The position numbers and the translations under genes were made by a program. A stretch of DNA of 64,000 bases from Charina bottae (Eukaryota > Chordata > Lepidosauria > Squamata > Charinaidae): assembly GCA_023362775.1 (NCBI GenBank), contig JALMGJ010000002.1, positions 29,789,414-29,853,413 of the forward strand, read 5' to 3'. The notes under the pieces were generated by a model. The model worked only from the letters and a program-made list of their open reading frames with translations. It was not told the origin of the DNA and made no database searches. Shown piece by piece: positions 37,701 to 46,816 of the stretch. How positions within the stretch are numbered: position 1 is the stretch's first letter; every line of letters begins with the position of its first letter.

Positions 37701-40700
37701 TCTCCCAGCCATACATTACTACTGGGAAAACCATAGCTTTAATTGTATGTACAGTTGTCGGCAAGGTGATATCTCTGCTTTTTAATATGCTGTATAGGTT
37801 TGCCATAGCTTTCCTCCCAAGGAGCAAGCGACTTTTAATTTCATGGCTGCAGTCACCGTCTGCGGTGATCTTGGAGCTCAAGAAAATAAAATCTGTCACT
37901 GCTTCCATTTCTTCCCCTTCTATTTGCCAGGAAGTGATTGGACCAGAAACTAAACTGGAATATGATACCATAATTAGTAATCAATAAATCATATTTTAAG
38001 TAAAAGAAAGGCCAGAGGTTCAATGGAATAGCCCACGGAATTCCATAAGAAAAGGATGTCAAGTTGAGAATGTGGTGGGGGAAATGAAGACAGTTGAAAA
38101 GAGTCATTTACTTTATACAATGTTCAGCTATAAGAGGAGGCAAGAGAGGAAAAAAAAGACTCTTACAGTGACAATAAAAGCCAGATTTGGGAGGTTCCCT
38201 GACAAAGCAAGGAGAGAAATGAAAGAAACACACAGTACTAGGGAGTCAAACCTCCGAACTTGCAATCTTCCGATCGACAAGCCTGGAGTCTTACCCACTG
38301 AGCCACCATGCCCCTTCCTACTAATGCAGTAAGGAGCAAAACCTTCTGCAAATAAACCACTTTCTTTCAGAATGGAGAATAAAACAAAGGTAATGTTCCT
38401 GGATTGACAATAGAGATTGATATAGAAACAGAATCCCCTTCCCTTTGCTGCTTCTGCGCAGAGTCCTTTCCCATAAATGTCAATGTTAGATTGTATCTCC
38501 AACATTTAGAAAGGAAGGAAGACAGGGTTATCCATCATTAACTGCTATGCCACTACTCCTTGGTTAATTGTGCTCAATGTGCTCCTTCGCTTCCTGAAAC
38601 CAGTTCTTTGAAATAAACCCCTCTAATTCCCATGTTGAACTGGCTCATCTTTATTTGCATGTTTAGATGGTGCCTTCTTCTAGATGTACAGAAAATTGTT
38701 CCCCAGGATATGCGAAGCTCATGAGAGATAGAGCACCAGTTTGCTGCTACGACTGTTCTCTGTGCATCGAAGGAACAATCTCTGTGCAAGAAGGTAGGTG
38801 GCTCTGGAAAAAGTAGAGAAATGGTGGATGCAATCAGAATTCACTCTTCCTTTTCTGGGCAAGCTTTTTTAAAGGTGTTTTATTTTCTCCTAGTTGTAGA
38901 CCTAATGACTAGCACCATTTCTTTCATAGTTCCTCAAAGCAATTAAAATTGAATTTCTTTAACAGGTGCACAAACTTTCCAAGGATTGTGTACTATGACC
39001 CAATGTTGCATGATGATGTCGTCATTACCATAAATAATGAAAGGTAGCTGAAAGTTCTCGCATTGTCTTCTTGCTTGGTTTCAGGAAAGAAGTCTTGTGA
39101 GACCTGATGATCTCATTGGTCTTCAGCCTTTAAAACAATGATGATTGTTTCTAATTAAAGTTGGGTCCTATGAATATCTCTCGGCAGAGATATTGAATTC
39201 TTACTTGGACATGTGAACATCAAAGTGATTTGGGTCTCCCTTGTGGGCAACTGATCTCCACCCTGGGTTCTTCTAAAGCCACCAGCCAGACGTGGAGTGC
39301 CAAGAGCCACACTACATGATGAAGATGGAATGACAACAAAAATATTATTTGATTTAAATTGGACATGAAAGACTCAAATCAATACAATTTCAGCCCACAT
39401 TTCAACAATTTTGTTCCACTTGCTGGAACAATCAAGTGAGGCAACTGAATATAAGAGCCCAAACAGCATCCCCTGCCACTGTCAAAAAGGCAAGTCAACA
39501 AGGCAACAACTGCGTCCCAAGAGCAATTAAGTTATTTAAACCCAAACTTCTAGATTTGTGCCCACCTGATACCTCTTCTGGGATTCAAAAGACAATGGTA
39601 CACTATTCTTTCAACTTTCAGGTTATGTATATTCAGCTGCATGATCCAGAGCTCTTCCTCACTATTACTCACTATTACTCATGGTCCAATTATCCCTCAT
39701 GAATATTTTTTTCTCATCCTCCAACTGAGGCCTTAATGAAGTACAGTGGCAAAGTCTTTTCAAATATCTTCCCCACCTCTCCCAAAAACCACTTTCACCT
39801 TATTACTTTTAAAAACTTATTTTATGTCTTGTAGTAATGTGGAATCAAAACAGGACTCGAAGCAAAAATAATCAAGCCTGACCAACATGTTTAATGATAC
39901 AGTGCACACTGCAGGGCTGCTCACTGAGATGGTGGGTTAGTCATTGATCTAAACTGCACTTTTCATGATCCTGCAGCTGCAGAAACAGATACATGCTACC
40001 AACTGTTTTTCAGATGCAGCCCATTGCAGCAAGTGTCCAGATGACCAGCATTCCAATGAGAAGCGAGATCAGTGTGTCCCCAAAGTTATAACATTTTTGT
40101 CCTATCAAGAAACATTGGGTCTCATCCTGGCTCTCTTTGCACTTACTTTGTCTCTAACCACTGCCTTTGTTCTGGGAATCTTCATTAGATATCGAGAAAC
40201 TCCCCTAGTCAAAGCCAACAACCGGGACCTCACTTACATTCTCCTGGTCTCTCTCCTGCTTTCTTTCTTGACCTCCCTACTCTTCATTGGTCATCCCCAA
40301 AAAATGACCTGTTTTCTTCGACAAACCACTTTCAGTGTTGTTTTCTCAGTTGCCGTGTCATCCTTGCTGGCCAAGACAGTCATGGTGGTGGTGGCCTTCC
40401 TGGCTACAAGGCCAGGCAGCAGGATGAGGAAATGGCTGGGAAAGAGTCTGGCCAACTCCATTGTCTTATCGTCCTCCAGTATTCAAGTGGGCATCTGTAT
40501 CATATGGCTGGGAATCTCTCCCCCATTCCCAGAGTCCAACATGCATTCTCAACCAGGACACATCCTGCTGCAATGCAATGAAGGCTCAGTCACCATGTTC
40601 TACACTGCCCTTGGCTACATGGGGATTCTGGCTGCTATCTGCTTCTTGGTGGCCTTCCTGTCCCGGAAGCTGCCGGGGACCTTCAATGAAGCCAAGTGGA

Positions 40701-40924
40701 TCACCTTCAGTATGTTGGTTTTCTGCAGCGTCTGGGTCTCCTTTGTCCCCACCTACCTGAGCACCAAAGGGAAATACATGGTGGCTGTGCAGATCTTCTC
40801 CATCCTGGCCTCCAGCCTGGGCTTACTGGGCTGCATCTTTATCCCCAAATGCTACATCATTATTCTGAGACCTGACATGAATACAAAGGAGCATTTAATG
40901 ATGAAAAACAATGAAGGCTCATGA
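28730..40924 (+). CDS. V2R-2: vomeronasal type-2 receptor, six exons, intact
   Basis: Family C GPCR expected at the surface of vomeronasal sensory neurons. Exons: 1 at 28,730-28,941 (signal peptide), 2 at 30,424-30,712, 3 at 31,210-32,046, 4 at 36,822-37,049, 5 at 38,667-38,793, 6 at 40,014-40,924. All donors are GT (gtaatt, gtagga, gtgaga, gtagct, gtaggt) and all acceptors AG. Phases 2-0-0-0-1 are consistent. The exon lengths (212, 289, 837, 228, 127, 911) sum to 2,604 nt, giving 867 codons plus stop, the usual V2R size. Exons 1-4 make the Venus-flytrap ligand domain, exon 5 the Cys-rich linker and exon 6 the 7TM domain. Exons 1-5 equal those of V2R-1. Expression is not shown by sequence, so functionality is inferred. 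Confidence 0.88.
31210..32046 (+). CDS. V2R-2 exon 3 (bulk of ligand-binding domain)
   Basis: 837 nt, phase 0 at both ends, from a tttcgtcttag acceptor to a cag/gtgaga donor. It starts with the V2R-typical ISYG and [11 protein letters not shown] segments, followed by [15 protein letters not shown], and ends QMVQPWQ. No stop or frameshift is present. Exon 3 of V2R-1 (5,952-6,788) is the same. A decayed paralogous exon 3 tail lies at 56,457. Confidence 0.9.
33440..34530. mobile_element. Non-autonomous hAT element with palindrome array (copy B)
   Basis: Same as 8,182-9,272 at +25,258, with the same ttatagta duplications (33,432-33,439 and 34,531-34,538). Sits in V2R-2 intron 3. Confidence 0.9.
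34539..35033 (+). mobile_element. Penelope-like element 3' fragment (copy B)
   Basis: Same as 9,281-9,775 at +25,258. Lies in V2R-2 intron 3. Confidence 0.75.
37291..37971 (-). mobile_element. BovB (RTE) LINE 3' fragment (copy B)
   Basis: Same as 12,033-12,713 at +25,258. Lies in V2R-2 intron 4. Confidence 0.85.
40014..40924 (+). CDS. V2R-2 exon 6 (seven-transmembrane domain), intact
   Basis: 911 nt encode the end of the Cys-rich domain ([10 protein letters not shown]), seven hydrophobic segments and a short cytoplasmic tail with stop TGA at 40,922-40,924. Family C landmarks include [15 protein letters not shown] in the first loop/TM2, [14 protein letters not shown] before TM6, and [17 protein letters not shown] between TM6 and TM7. 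It is the intact counterpart of the broken exon at 14,756-15,665. The first 232 nt are shared without difference with that exon, and the rest differs at several percent of sites. Confidence 0.92.
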
Positions 40925-40983
40925 TTTTAGAACCTATATTTCTACAGCTTACTGGAATTGTAAAAAAACATGCCTTGGATTTA

Positions 40984-41666
40984 AGAGCACCAGTTTGCTG
41001 CTATGACTGTTCTCTGTGCATCGAAGGAACAATCTCTGTGCAAGAAGGTAGGTGGCTCTGGAAAAAGTAGAGAAATGGTGGATGCAATCAGAATTCACTC
41101 TTCCTTTTCTGGGCAAGCTTTTTTAAAGGTGTTTTATTTTCTCCTAGTTGTAGACCTAATGACTAGCACCATTTCTTTCATAGTTCCTCAAAGCAATTAA
41201 AATTGAATTTCTTTAACAGGTGCACAAACTTTCCAAGGATTGTGTACTATGACCCAATGTTGCATGATGATGTCGTCATTACCATAAATAATGAAAGGTA
41301 GCTGAAAGTTCTCGCATTGTCTTCTTGCTTGGTTTCAGGAAAGAAGTCTTGTGAGACCTGATGATCTCATTGGTCTTCAGCCTTTAAAACAATGATGATT
41401 GTTTCTAATTAAAGTTGGGTCCTATGAATATCTCTCGGCAGAGATATTGAATTCTTACTTGGACATGTGAACATCAAAGTGATTTGGGTCTCCCTTGTGG
41501 GCAACTGATCTCCACCCTGGGTTCTTCTAAAGCCACCAGCCAGACGTGGAGTGCCAAGAGCCACACTACATGATGAAGATGGAATGACAACAAAAATATT
41601 ATTTGATTTAAATTGGACATGAAAGACTCAAATCAATACAATTTCAGCCCACATTTCAACAATTTT
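40984..41666 (+). repeat. 683-bp extra copy of V2R exon 5 (3' part) plus intron 5
   Basis: This piece repeats 38,730-39,412 (also 13,472-14,154) in the same orientation, 60 bp after the V2R-2 stop. I see one base difference (t for c in the gctgctayg stretch). It starts inside exon 5, so it holds about two thirds of the Cys-rich exon with its donor (gtaggt) but no acceptor. The flank on its right resumes homology with the V2R-1 3' flank, so it looks like a recent insertion into the 3' flank. It cannot be a gene by itself. Confidence 0.85.
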
Positions 41667-42552
41667 TATGTGTCCTGCTTTTTATGTGTTCTAAACTCCC
41701 TTTCTCCATCCATGTGATTTCTAAATTGCAATGGCCAAGTATGGGTAGTCCTCAGTTAATGACCACTCATTCAGTGACTGTTCAATGTTACAATGGTGCT
41801 GAACTAGTTCTATTTATGACTGGTCCTCAAAGTTTTGGCATCCCAGCACCAATGCAGTCCAATGATCATGATCTGGTTCCATTCCAACTGGATCACAGCT
41901 ATGACAGTTGCAGCATCCTTTGGTGATATGTCACCACTTGCAACATTCGCTGCCGGCTTTCCACAACCAAAGTCAATAGGGAAGTCAGCAGGGAAGATTG
42001 CAAGTTGATCCCACCACTATTTGTCCCAAAGAGCTTTGGTTGGATTATGAGATCCCATGGATCTGATACTCCATACTTTGTGCACAGGCTGAAGCACCCC
42101 CTCTCCTCCCAAGATGCACTTGTGCCTCCCTGCAGCATCCTCTTCCCACGTAGAGCAGAATCCTTGTTACTTAATAGTAGACCTTGACATTAGGAGAGGC
42201 AAAAGTCCTCATCTCAACAGGTTTGCAAGTTTGGGGCAATCCACCTTTGCAAATACATATTTTTCCTTTTATTTGTTGTACCAAAATTCATAACCTTTAG
42301 TACTAAGATGACGGCAGAGGACGGCAGAGGACAGCGGATCCCGAAATAACAACTTCCTGGATGTCAGCAGCCGGCTCAGAAGCAAAGGTTCCTGGGACAT
42401 GTAGTCCGACCTGTGGATGAAGAGCCGGTTCCCTCACCCCCTCCCTAACATGCGGGTAATATATATGCTGTATAATATAATATGTATGATGAATGTAAGC
42501 CGCCTAGAGCCCTCCGCTTCAGGAGGGGATAGGCGGGGTATAAATACAATAA

Positions 42553-42599
<47 letters not shown>

Positions 42600-43044
42600 A
42601 TATTTGTCCCAGCATAGTTCCTGTCTGAAATCTCAGCTATGCTCTTGGTGCCCCAGGAGACCTTTCCAAGCTCCAGTATTTTTATCATTTGCTATCAGTT
42701 ATTTCATGTTTCTCTTGCTGCAGATTTTCACACTACACATTTGTACCTCCCCATGCCCATCAATTTACCCTACATTGCCACATACAATTTCTAGAGGTGG
42801 GATAAGAGGGAAAAAAACAGCTCCACAACTGATGTTTACACCTATCCTTGGACTGCCTGAGCTGTGCATGGACAATAAGACACCAGCAGTTGCATGCGGA
42901 CATCTCCTCCAGAAATGGCTAGGGGGCATAGCAAAGCAGCTGTGTGCATGTGTCCAGAGAGTACTCCTTAAATCATCCTTGGGATGGCCAAATATCAGGA
43001 ACACACTGGTCAACAGGCAAAGCCATGTGCTCAGGAAATGGTTT
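41667..43044. repeat. V2R-2 3' flank: old repeats and unique sequence
   Basis: No gene. 41,667-42,170 is the diverged counterpart of 15,720-16,280, including the same old DNA-transposon-like repeat. 42,300-42,602 ends with gtaagccgcctagagccctcc and an (aaat)n run, a CR1/L2-type 3' end. 42,603-43,044 looks unique and forms the left flank of the Polinton. Confidence 0.5.
42551..42602. repeat. Microsatellite (aaat)n
   Basis: About 50 bp of pure tetranucleotide repeat at the tail of a LINE-type 3' end. Confidence 0.9.
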
Positions 43045-43050
43045 GTGGGA
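43045..43050. other. Polinton target-site duplication, left
   Basis: gtggga immediately before the first base of the left inverted repeat. An identical hexamer follows the right repeat at 56,056-56,061. Six-base duplications are the norm for Polinton/Maverick integration by a retroviral-type integrase. Confidence 0.95.
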
Positions 43051-43111
43051 AGTAGTAATAGTGTATACCTTTTTTGTATTGGGCTGATCAGATAAGGAAA
43101 ATGCTGACTCA

Positions 43112-43250
43112 CCGGAAGTGACGTCATAGTCCCCCCCCTCCCATGATCCTCTGCGTGTTAGCTACCCCTCCCATCATGCAATGCGTGTTTTGCCGGAAGT
43201 GACGTGTCAGCCACCCCTCCCTGGACCAGCCACATGTTTTGCCGGAAGTG
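43112..43250. promoter_or_regulatory. ETS and CRE-like sites in the outer inverted repeat
   Basis: CCGGAAGT occurs three times (43,112, 43,193, 43,242). The first is fused to a full CRE palindrome TGACGTCA (43,119-43,126) and the second to TGACGTGT (43,200). Mirror copies are in the right repeat (for example tgacgtcacttccgg at 55,981). ETS/GABP plus ATF/CREB pairs are typical of housekeeping and small DNA virus promoters. A regulatory or replication role is inferred. Confidence 0.5.
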
Positions 43251-44142
43251 TAGGGTGCCCCTCCCCCACCCGCGTGCTAACCCAAGGCATGCTCAGGCAT
43301 GCCCATGACCACATGTCTGTGAGGGAAGGGGTGGTTGCCTCAGCTCCACACTGCCTGTGTTTAAAGCCTTATCAGTTTCTAAGCAGAAGAAAGAGAAAAG
43401 CGGGGGGGGGGGGCAATGCTTTTTCAAAAGGGGAAAAAGTTTTTATTTCCCTAAGCAGGCAGTCACCCTGAAGGAAAATGTTTATAAGCATTTCTAATGC
43501 AGCAGTAAACAAGGAAGGGTCTAAACAAGGTTTAACATAAGTAAACACCGGGGTCTTTGTACTCACATGGGGATCTGGAGGTGTTAAAATGCCACGGCAG
43601 ACATAACAGCCCAGTTCTTAAGAGGAAAACTTTTTTTAAAAGCCGAGGTTTCTCCTGCACACAGTCACAAGACCCGTAGCACGGGCAGCTTGACTGACAG
43701 GAAGTCGCATGCAACAGCAAAGGCCTGAGGGGAAGGGGCAGCCCCCCCCCCTCCGGCCAGCTCCTAGATCTCATTGGAGTAGCCGTTGCAATGTCCAGCT
43801 CGCTGGCTGATAGCAGAAACTGCTGGCAGCAGGAGTTGAAATGGCATTTTTAGCCTCAAAAATGAGCCTGCACACCTGGCCTAGATTTACAGTTCTGAAT
43901 GTAGAAAATTAGGCTTTAACTGCACAATGTGTTGCCCAGGCTGAGGAAAAAAGAAGCCTGTAAGGGGCCAGGGAGAAAACTGGTTATTAAAAGCACAACA
44001 GAAAAAAGAGAAAAAACATGGGTATGTGCATGTTCAGGCATGTCCGCAGGCGTGGCGGGAGAGCGCCGTATCAGGCTGCGACACGCGGGTAACACGTGAC
44101 GGGGCAAGGCTATGACCAGGCAAACCTCCGCCACATTTCAGG

Positions 44143-44148
44143 CTATAT
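44143..44148 (+). promoter_or_regulatory. TATA-like box for the rightward gene block
   Basis: tatata within ggctatatacaga, about 135 bp upstream of the first rightward ATG (44,284). The same box is at the inner edge of the right repeat facing the leftward block, so the repeats appear to carry one promoter each. Inferred from position and motif. Confidence 0.5.
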
Positions 44149-44283
44149 ACAGACCTGTCTTTTCCTTGAGAGTCAATGGACACAACTTTTTGTATTTACT
44201 ATATTTTGGCATATTTAATTTTCTCCAGCGGCCGAGGCTCAACCAAATCCCAGGCAGAGAAAAGGTTTCTCTTTTGAAGAAAC

Positions 44284-44957
44284 ATGGCAAGAGCTGCTTC
44301 AAAAAATTTTAATAGAAAAATAGCGAAACCTAATGCCGTATGCTCTAGCACAAGGCCGGTGCCAGTAGAATGCAACAAACTCTGTTGTCAGGATTTTGGT
44401 GAAGAAAACAAAGAAAATTTTATATTCAGACCTGTTTTGTATGGTTGCGGTATGGCGTGTTGTGCCTTTACTGATGAGGCGGAGAGCGAAACAGAAGACT
44501 TCCCTTGTGATACTTACCGGGCAGCGTGTGAAATGGTGAGCTCCGCACCAACACCTTCCAGCAGTGGTAAGTAAATATGTTTTTATTGATGACAATGTAA
44601 ATGTTGACGGGGGCCCAGTTAGGGGTGCTAATAGGTTATGTTTTATATTTTGCAGTACCTGAGTTACCAAGTCCTAGAAAGCAAAGATACCGAAGGAGGG
44701 CCGTATCGTATACCGGTGGCCGCACATCTTCTGACGATTTATCTGCTCCTGAACATGACAACACCTGTAAATTATGCAAAGACCTGTTAGAATGTGGCAA
44801 AGGGCGCTGTTGGGAGGGTACAGATGAATCAGGGTTTTATGGCTCTTTATCTTCTTCTTCTTCTTCTTCTTCTGATGATGATGATGATGAGGGATATGTT
44901 TCCGGATCCCTAGACAACCTCTCTCAAAGCTGTATCACCAATAAAGCATTGTATTAA
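44284..44957 (+). CDS. Spliced Cys-rich acidic protein of the Polinton (early/regulatory type, function unknown)
   Basis: The frame from ATG 44,284 reaches a consensus donor (gtaagt at 44,567) after 283 nt. A pyrimidine-rich acceptor ending tgcag/ta at 44,655 rejoins the same phase, giving 44,284-44,566 plus 44,656-44,957 and about 194 codons. Exon 1 has Cys pairs (NKLCCQDFGEEN, YGCGMACC) and an acidic patch. Exon 2 has CKLCKDLLECGKGRC followed by eight Ser and five Asp, a strong casein kinase 2-type target. Adintoviruses commonly carry small E1A/E7-like 'oncoid' genes at this place, and the layout fits. However, no exact LxCxE motif is present, so the link is by position and style only. AATAAA at 44,940 ends the unit. 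Confidence 0.65.
44940..44945 (+). terminator. Poly(A) signal of the first rightward gene
   Basis: aataaa overlapping the last codons of the spliced Cys-rich gene (stop at 44,955-44,957). It would allow an early transcript ending before the integrase. A pyrimidine-rich acceptor (tcattttgccacag) ends at 44,984, 13 nt before the integrase ATG, so later genes could be reached by splicing. Confidence 0.55.
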
Positions 44958-44997
44958 AGACAAAGTGTGATCATTTTGCCACAGACCCTTCGTCATA

Positions 44998-46080
44998 ATG
45001 AGGTATGAAAATATTCTAAAGGAGATCTATTACACACCGGGTAGGGTAGGGAGCTATGCTGGGGTAAACCCACTTTTTCAGGAGGGAAGAAAACATGATA
45101 AAAACCTGTCCATGAAGCAAGTCAAGACATGGTTGTCAGGACAAGATGCTTATGCGCTTCATAAACCGGCAAGAATTAATTTCCCTCGAAATAAAACAGT
45201 GGTGTCGGGTATAGATCAGCAATGGCAGGCCGATCTCATAGACATGTCCAAATTTTCTAAGGAAAACCATGGAAAAAAGTTCATCTTAACAGTCATTGAT
45301 GTGTTGTCTAAATATGCATGGGCATACCCTCTGACTGATAAGTCGGGGAGCGAGGTTGCTGCTGCCTTCCAGAATATCTTTGAAACAGGCCGGGCACCCC
45401 GAAAAATACAGACAGATGCCGGCAAAGAATTCTTAAATACGCCTCTGAAGAAACTTTTAGCACGTTATGGTATTCAGCATTTTGTCACTCATAGTGAGAC
45501 TAAAGCTGCCGTTATAGAGAGGTTTAATCAGACCCTAAAAAATAAACTCTGGAGATACTTCACAGCTAGAAACACCCACCGGTATGTAGACATCTTGGCA
45601 GCCGTTCTTCAAGGTTACAATGACACGTACCACCGTAGCATCCGGACTGCTCCTAGCACTGTAAATTTGTCTAATGAAAGGGTTGTATGGTTAAGACTGT
45701 ATGGAGATATTTTAAAAAGTAAAAGAAAGGAAAAACATCTTAAGGTGGGGGATCACGTCAGGATATCCAGACTGAAGGGAAAATTTGAAAAGGGCTACCA
45801 GCAAACCTACACGGATGAAATATTCATCATCAAAGAACTGTTAACAAGAGGGGAAAGAGGGGTGTATAGATTAAAAGATTACACAGACGAGCCAGTAAAG
45901 GGCACTTTTTACCCTGAGGAGCTCCAAAAGGTTCCTGATGATCAACAACGTGTATACAGAATTGAAAAAGTGATCAAAAAAAGAGGGCGGGGAAAATATA
46001 GAGAGGTTCTAGTCAAATGGGTCGGCTGGCCAGACAAGTTCAACAGTTGGGTAAAAGAGGCTGAAGTACAAGACCTTTGA
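44998..46080 (+). CDS. Polinton integrase (retroviral-type DDE with C-terminal chromodomain)
   Basis: 360 aa. Catalyses joining of the element ends to target DNA; the 6-bp duplication is its footprint. The DDE core is complete: D79 (QQWQADLIDMS), D140 (KIQTDAGKEF), E174 (AAVIERFNQTLKN), with 33 residues between the second and third. Residues about 245-310 form an SH3-like C-terminal domain (LKVGDHVRISRLKGKFEKGY). Residues 319-357 are a chromodomain (YRIEKVIKKR, VKWVGWPDKFNSWV) with its aromatic cage positions. No clear N-terminal HHCC zinc finger is visible. The ATG at 44,998 is the first in frame and lies just after a possible splice acceptor. It ends one base before the next ATG. Confidence 0.95.
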   Translation: MRYENILKEIYYTPGRVGSYAGVNPLFQEGRKHDKNLSMKQVKTWLSGQDAYALHKPARINFPRNKTVVSGIDQQWQADLIDMSKFSKENHGKKFILTVIDVLSKYAWAYPLTDKSGSEVAAAFQNIFETGRAPRKIQTDAGKEFLNTPLKKLLARYGIQHFVTHSETKAAVIERFNQTLKNKLWRYFTARNTHRYVDILAAVLQGYNDTYHRSIRTAPSTVNLSNERVVWLRLYGDILKSKRKEKHLKVGDHVRISRLKGKFEKGYQQTYTDEIFIIKELLTRGERGVYRLKDYTDEPVKGTFYPEELQKVPDDQQRVYRIEKVIKKRGRGKYREVLVKWVGWPDKFNSWVKEAEVQDL

Positions 46081-46081
46081 C

Positions 46082-46816
46082 ATGGCTGGCTTTTATATCA
46101 CCCTCCCCAGCAACGCATCGGCAACAGCCTTCCCCAAAAACAAAAGTTCCAATTTTACTGTTCAACTAGCAAGAGCTCTGGACCTGCCGGGGTCATGGGA
46201 AGTGGGGCTGGTGGAGATACAGTACCCACACAGCTGGAACACGCTAACCACAGGTGGATATTTTGAAATTGCTAACGAAAAAAAGAAGTGGGAGTTTTCT
46301 TTGAGAAATGGATACTATACCAGCATCCAGCAGGTATTAGAAAATATGAACAAGCTTATGACAGACGCTGAGAATCCACCAATGGCAACCCTGCGATACA
46401 ACCCAGTTGCTCGAAAAATTAAATTTAAAGGAGATGGGGCGTTTAGCATACTAGCTAGTGATGAACTAGCGAACATATTAAGTTTGAAGCCCCAAGCCCG
46501 CTTCAAAAAATTCCCCTTTGCAGCCGATGTGACAGGAGGATTCAGTACCATATTTATTTATACAGACATTGTGGAGCCGCAGATAGTGGGTGACTTCTAT
46601 GTGCCGTTACTGCGCTGCGTGCCTGTGCGGGGGCAAGACAACGACATCATCACGGTAACCTATGACCAGCCCCATTATGTTCCAGTCAGCAAGCACGGCA
46701 TCAGCACAATTACTGTAGAGATCAAAACAGATCAAAACAAACACATCCGTTTTAACCACGGGAAGGTTGTCGTCAAGCTTCATTTCAGGCCTCAGAAAAG
46801 TGAAGGATGGTTGTGA
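46082..46816 (+). CDS. Minor capsid protein (penton base-like, single jelly roll)
   Basis: 244 aa, from ATG at 46,082, one base after the integrase stop. Begins MAGFYITLPSNAS, typical of Polinton minor capsid proteins, then FTVQLARALDLPGSWEVGL and IQYPHSWNT, with alternating beta-strand pattern to the end (HGKVVVKLHFRP). In this family it is predicted to form the pentameric capsid vertices, while the larger protein at 47,230 forms the faces. Its end overlaps the next gene by 10 nt. No defect seen. Confidence 0.85.
   Translation: MAGFYITLPSNASATAFPKNKSSNFTVQLARALDLPGSWEVGLVEIQYPHSWNTLTTGGYFEIANEKKKWEFSLRNGYYTSIQQVLENMNKLMTDAENPPMATLRYNPVARKIKFKGDGAFSILASDELANILSLKPQARFKKFPFAADVTGGFSTIFIYTDIVEPQIVGDFYVPLLRCVPVRGQDNDIITVTYDQPHYVPVSKHGISTITVEIKTDQNKHIRFNHGKVVVKLHFRPQKSEGWL

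Larger units (their letters stand above)
25259..40245. repeat. Long near-identical segmental duplication, copy B
   Basis: Partner of 1-14,987. Any feature in copy A is found here at +25,258. The minus-strand gypsy element is more complete on this side because its gag/pol continues leftwards to about 20,897. After 40,245 the two loci still align through the rest of exon 6, but with frequent mismatches. They align again in the 3' flank (15,720-16,280 against 41,667-42,170) at clearly lower identity. Confidence 0.95.
43051..44153 (+). repeat. Polinton left terminal inverted repeat
   Basis: Matches 54,955-56,055 in inverted orientation, with a handful of substitutions and G-run length differences over the outer 1 kb (12 G near 43,402 against 10 C opposite). 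Divergence is greater in the inner 80 bp. The inner limit is ggctatatacaga. Open frames inside it (for example 43,181-43,471) mirror the right repeat, cross a homopolymer of variable length, and are probably not coding. Confidence 0.93.

Noticed and set aside
43181..43471. 96-codon frame in the left TIR and its 104-codon mirror at 55,611-55,925
   Set aside because: The frame crosses a G-run whose length differs between the two repeats, has no recognisable domain, and lies outside the TATA-like boxes. It is better explained as TIR sequence.
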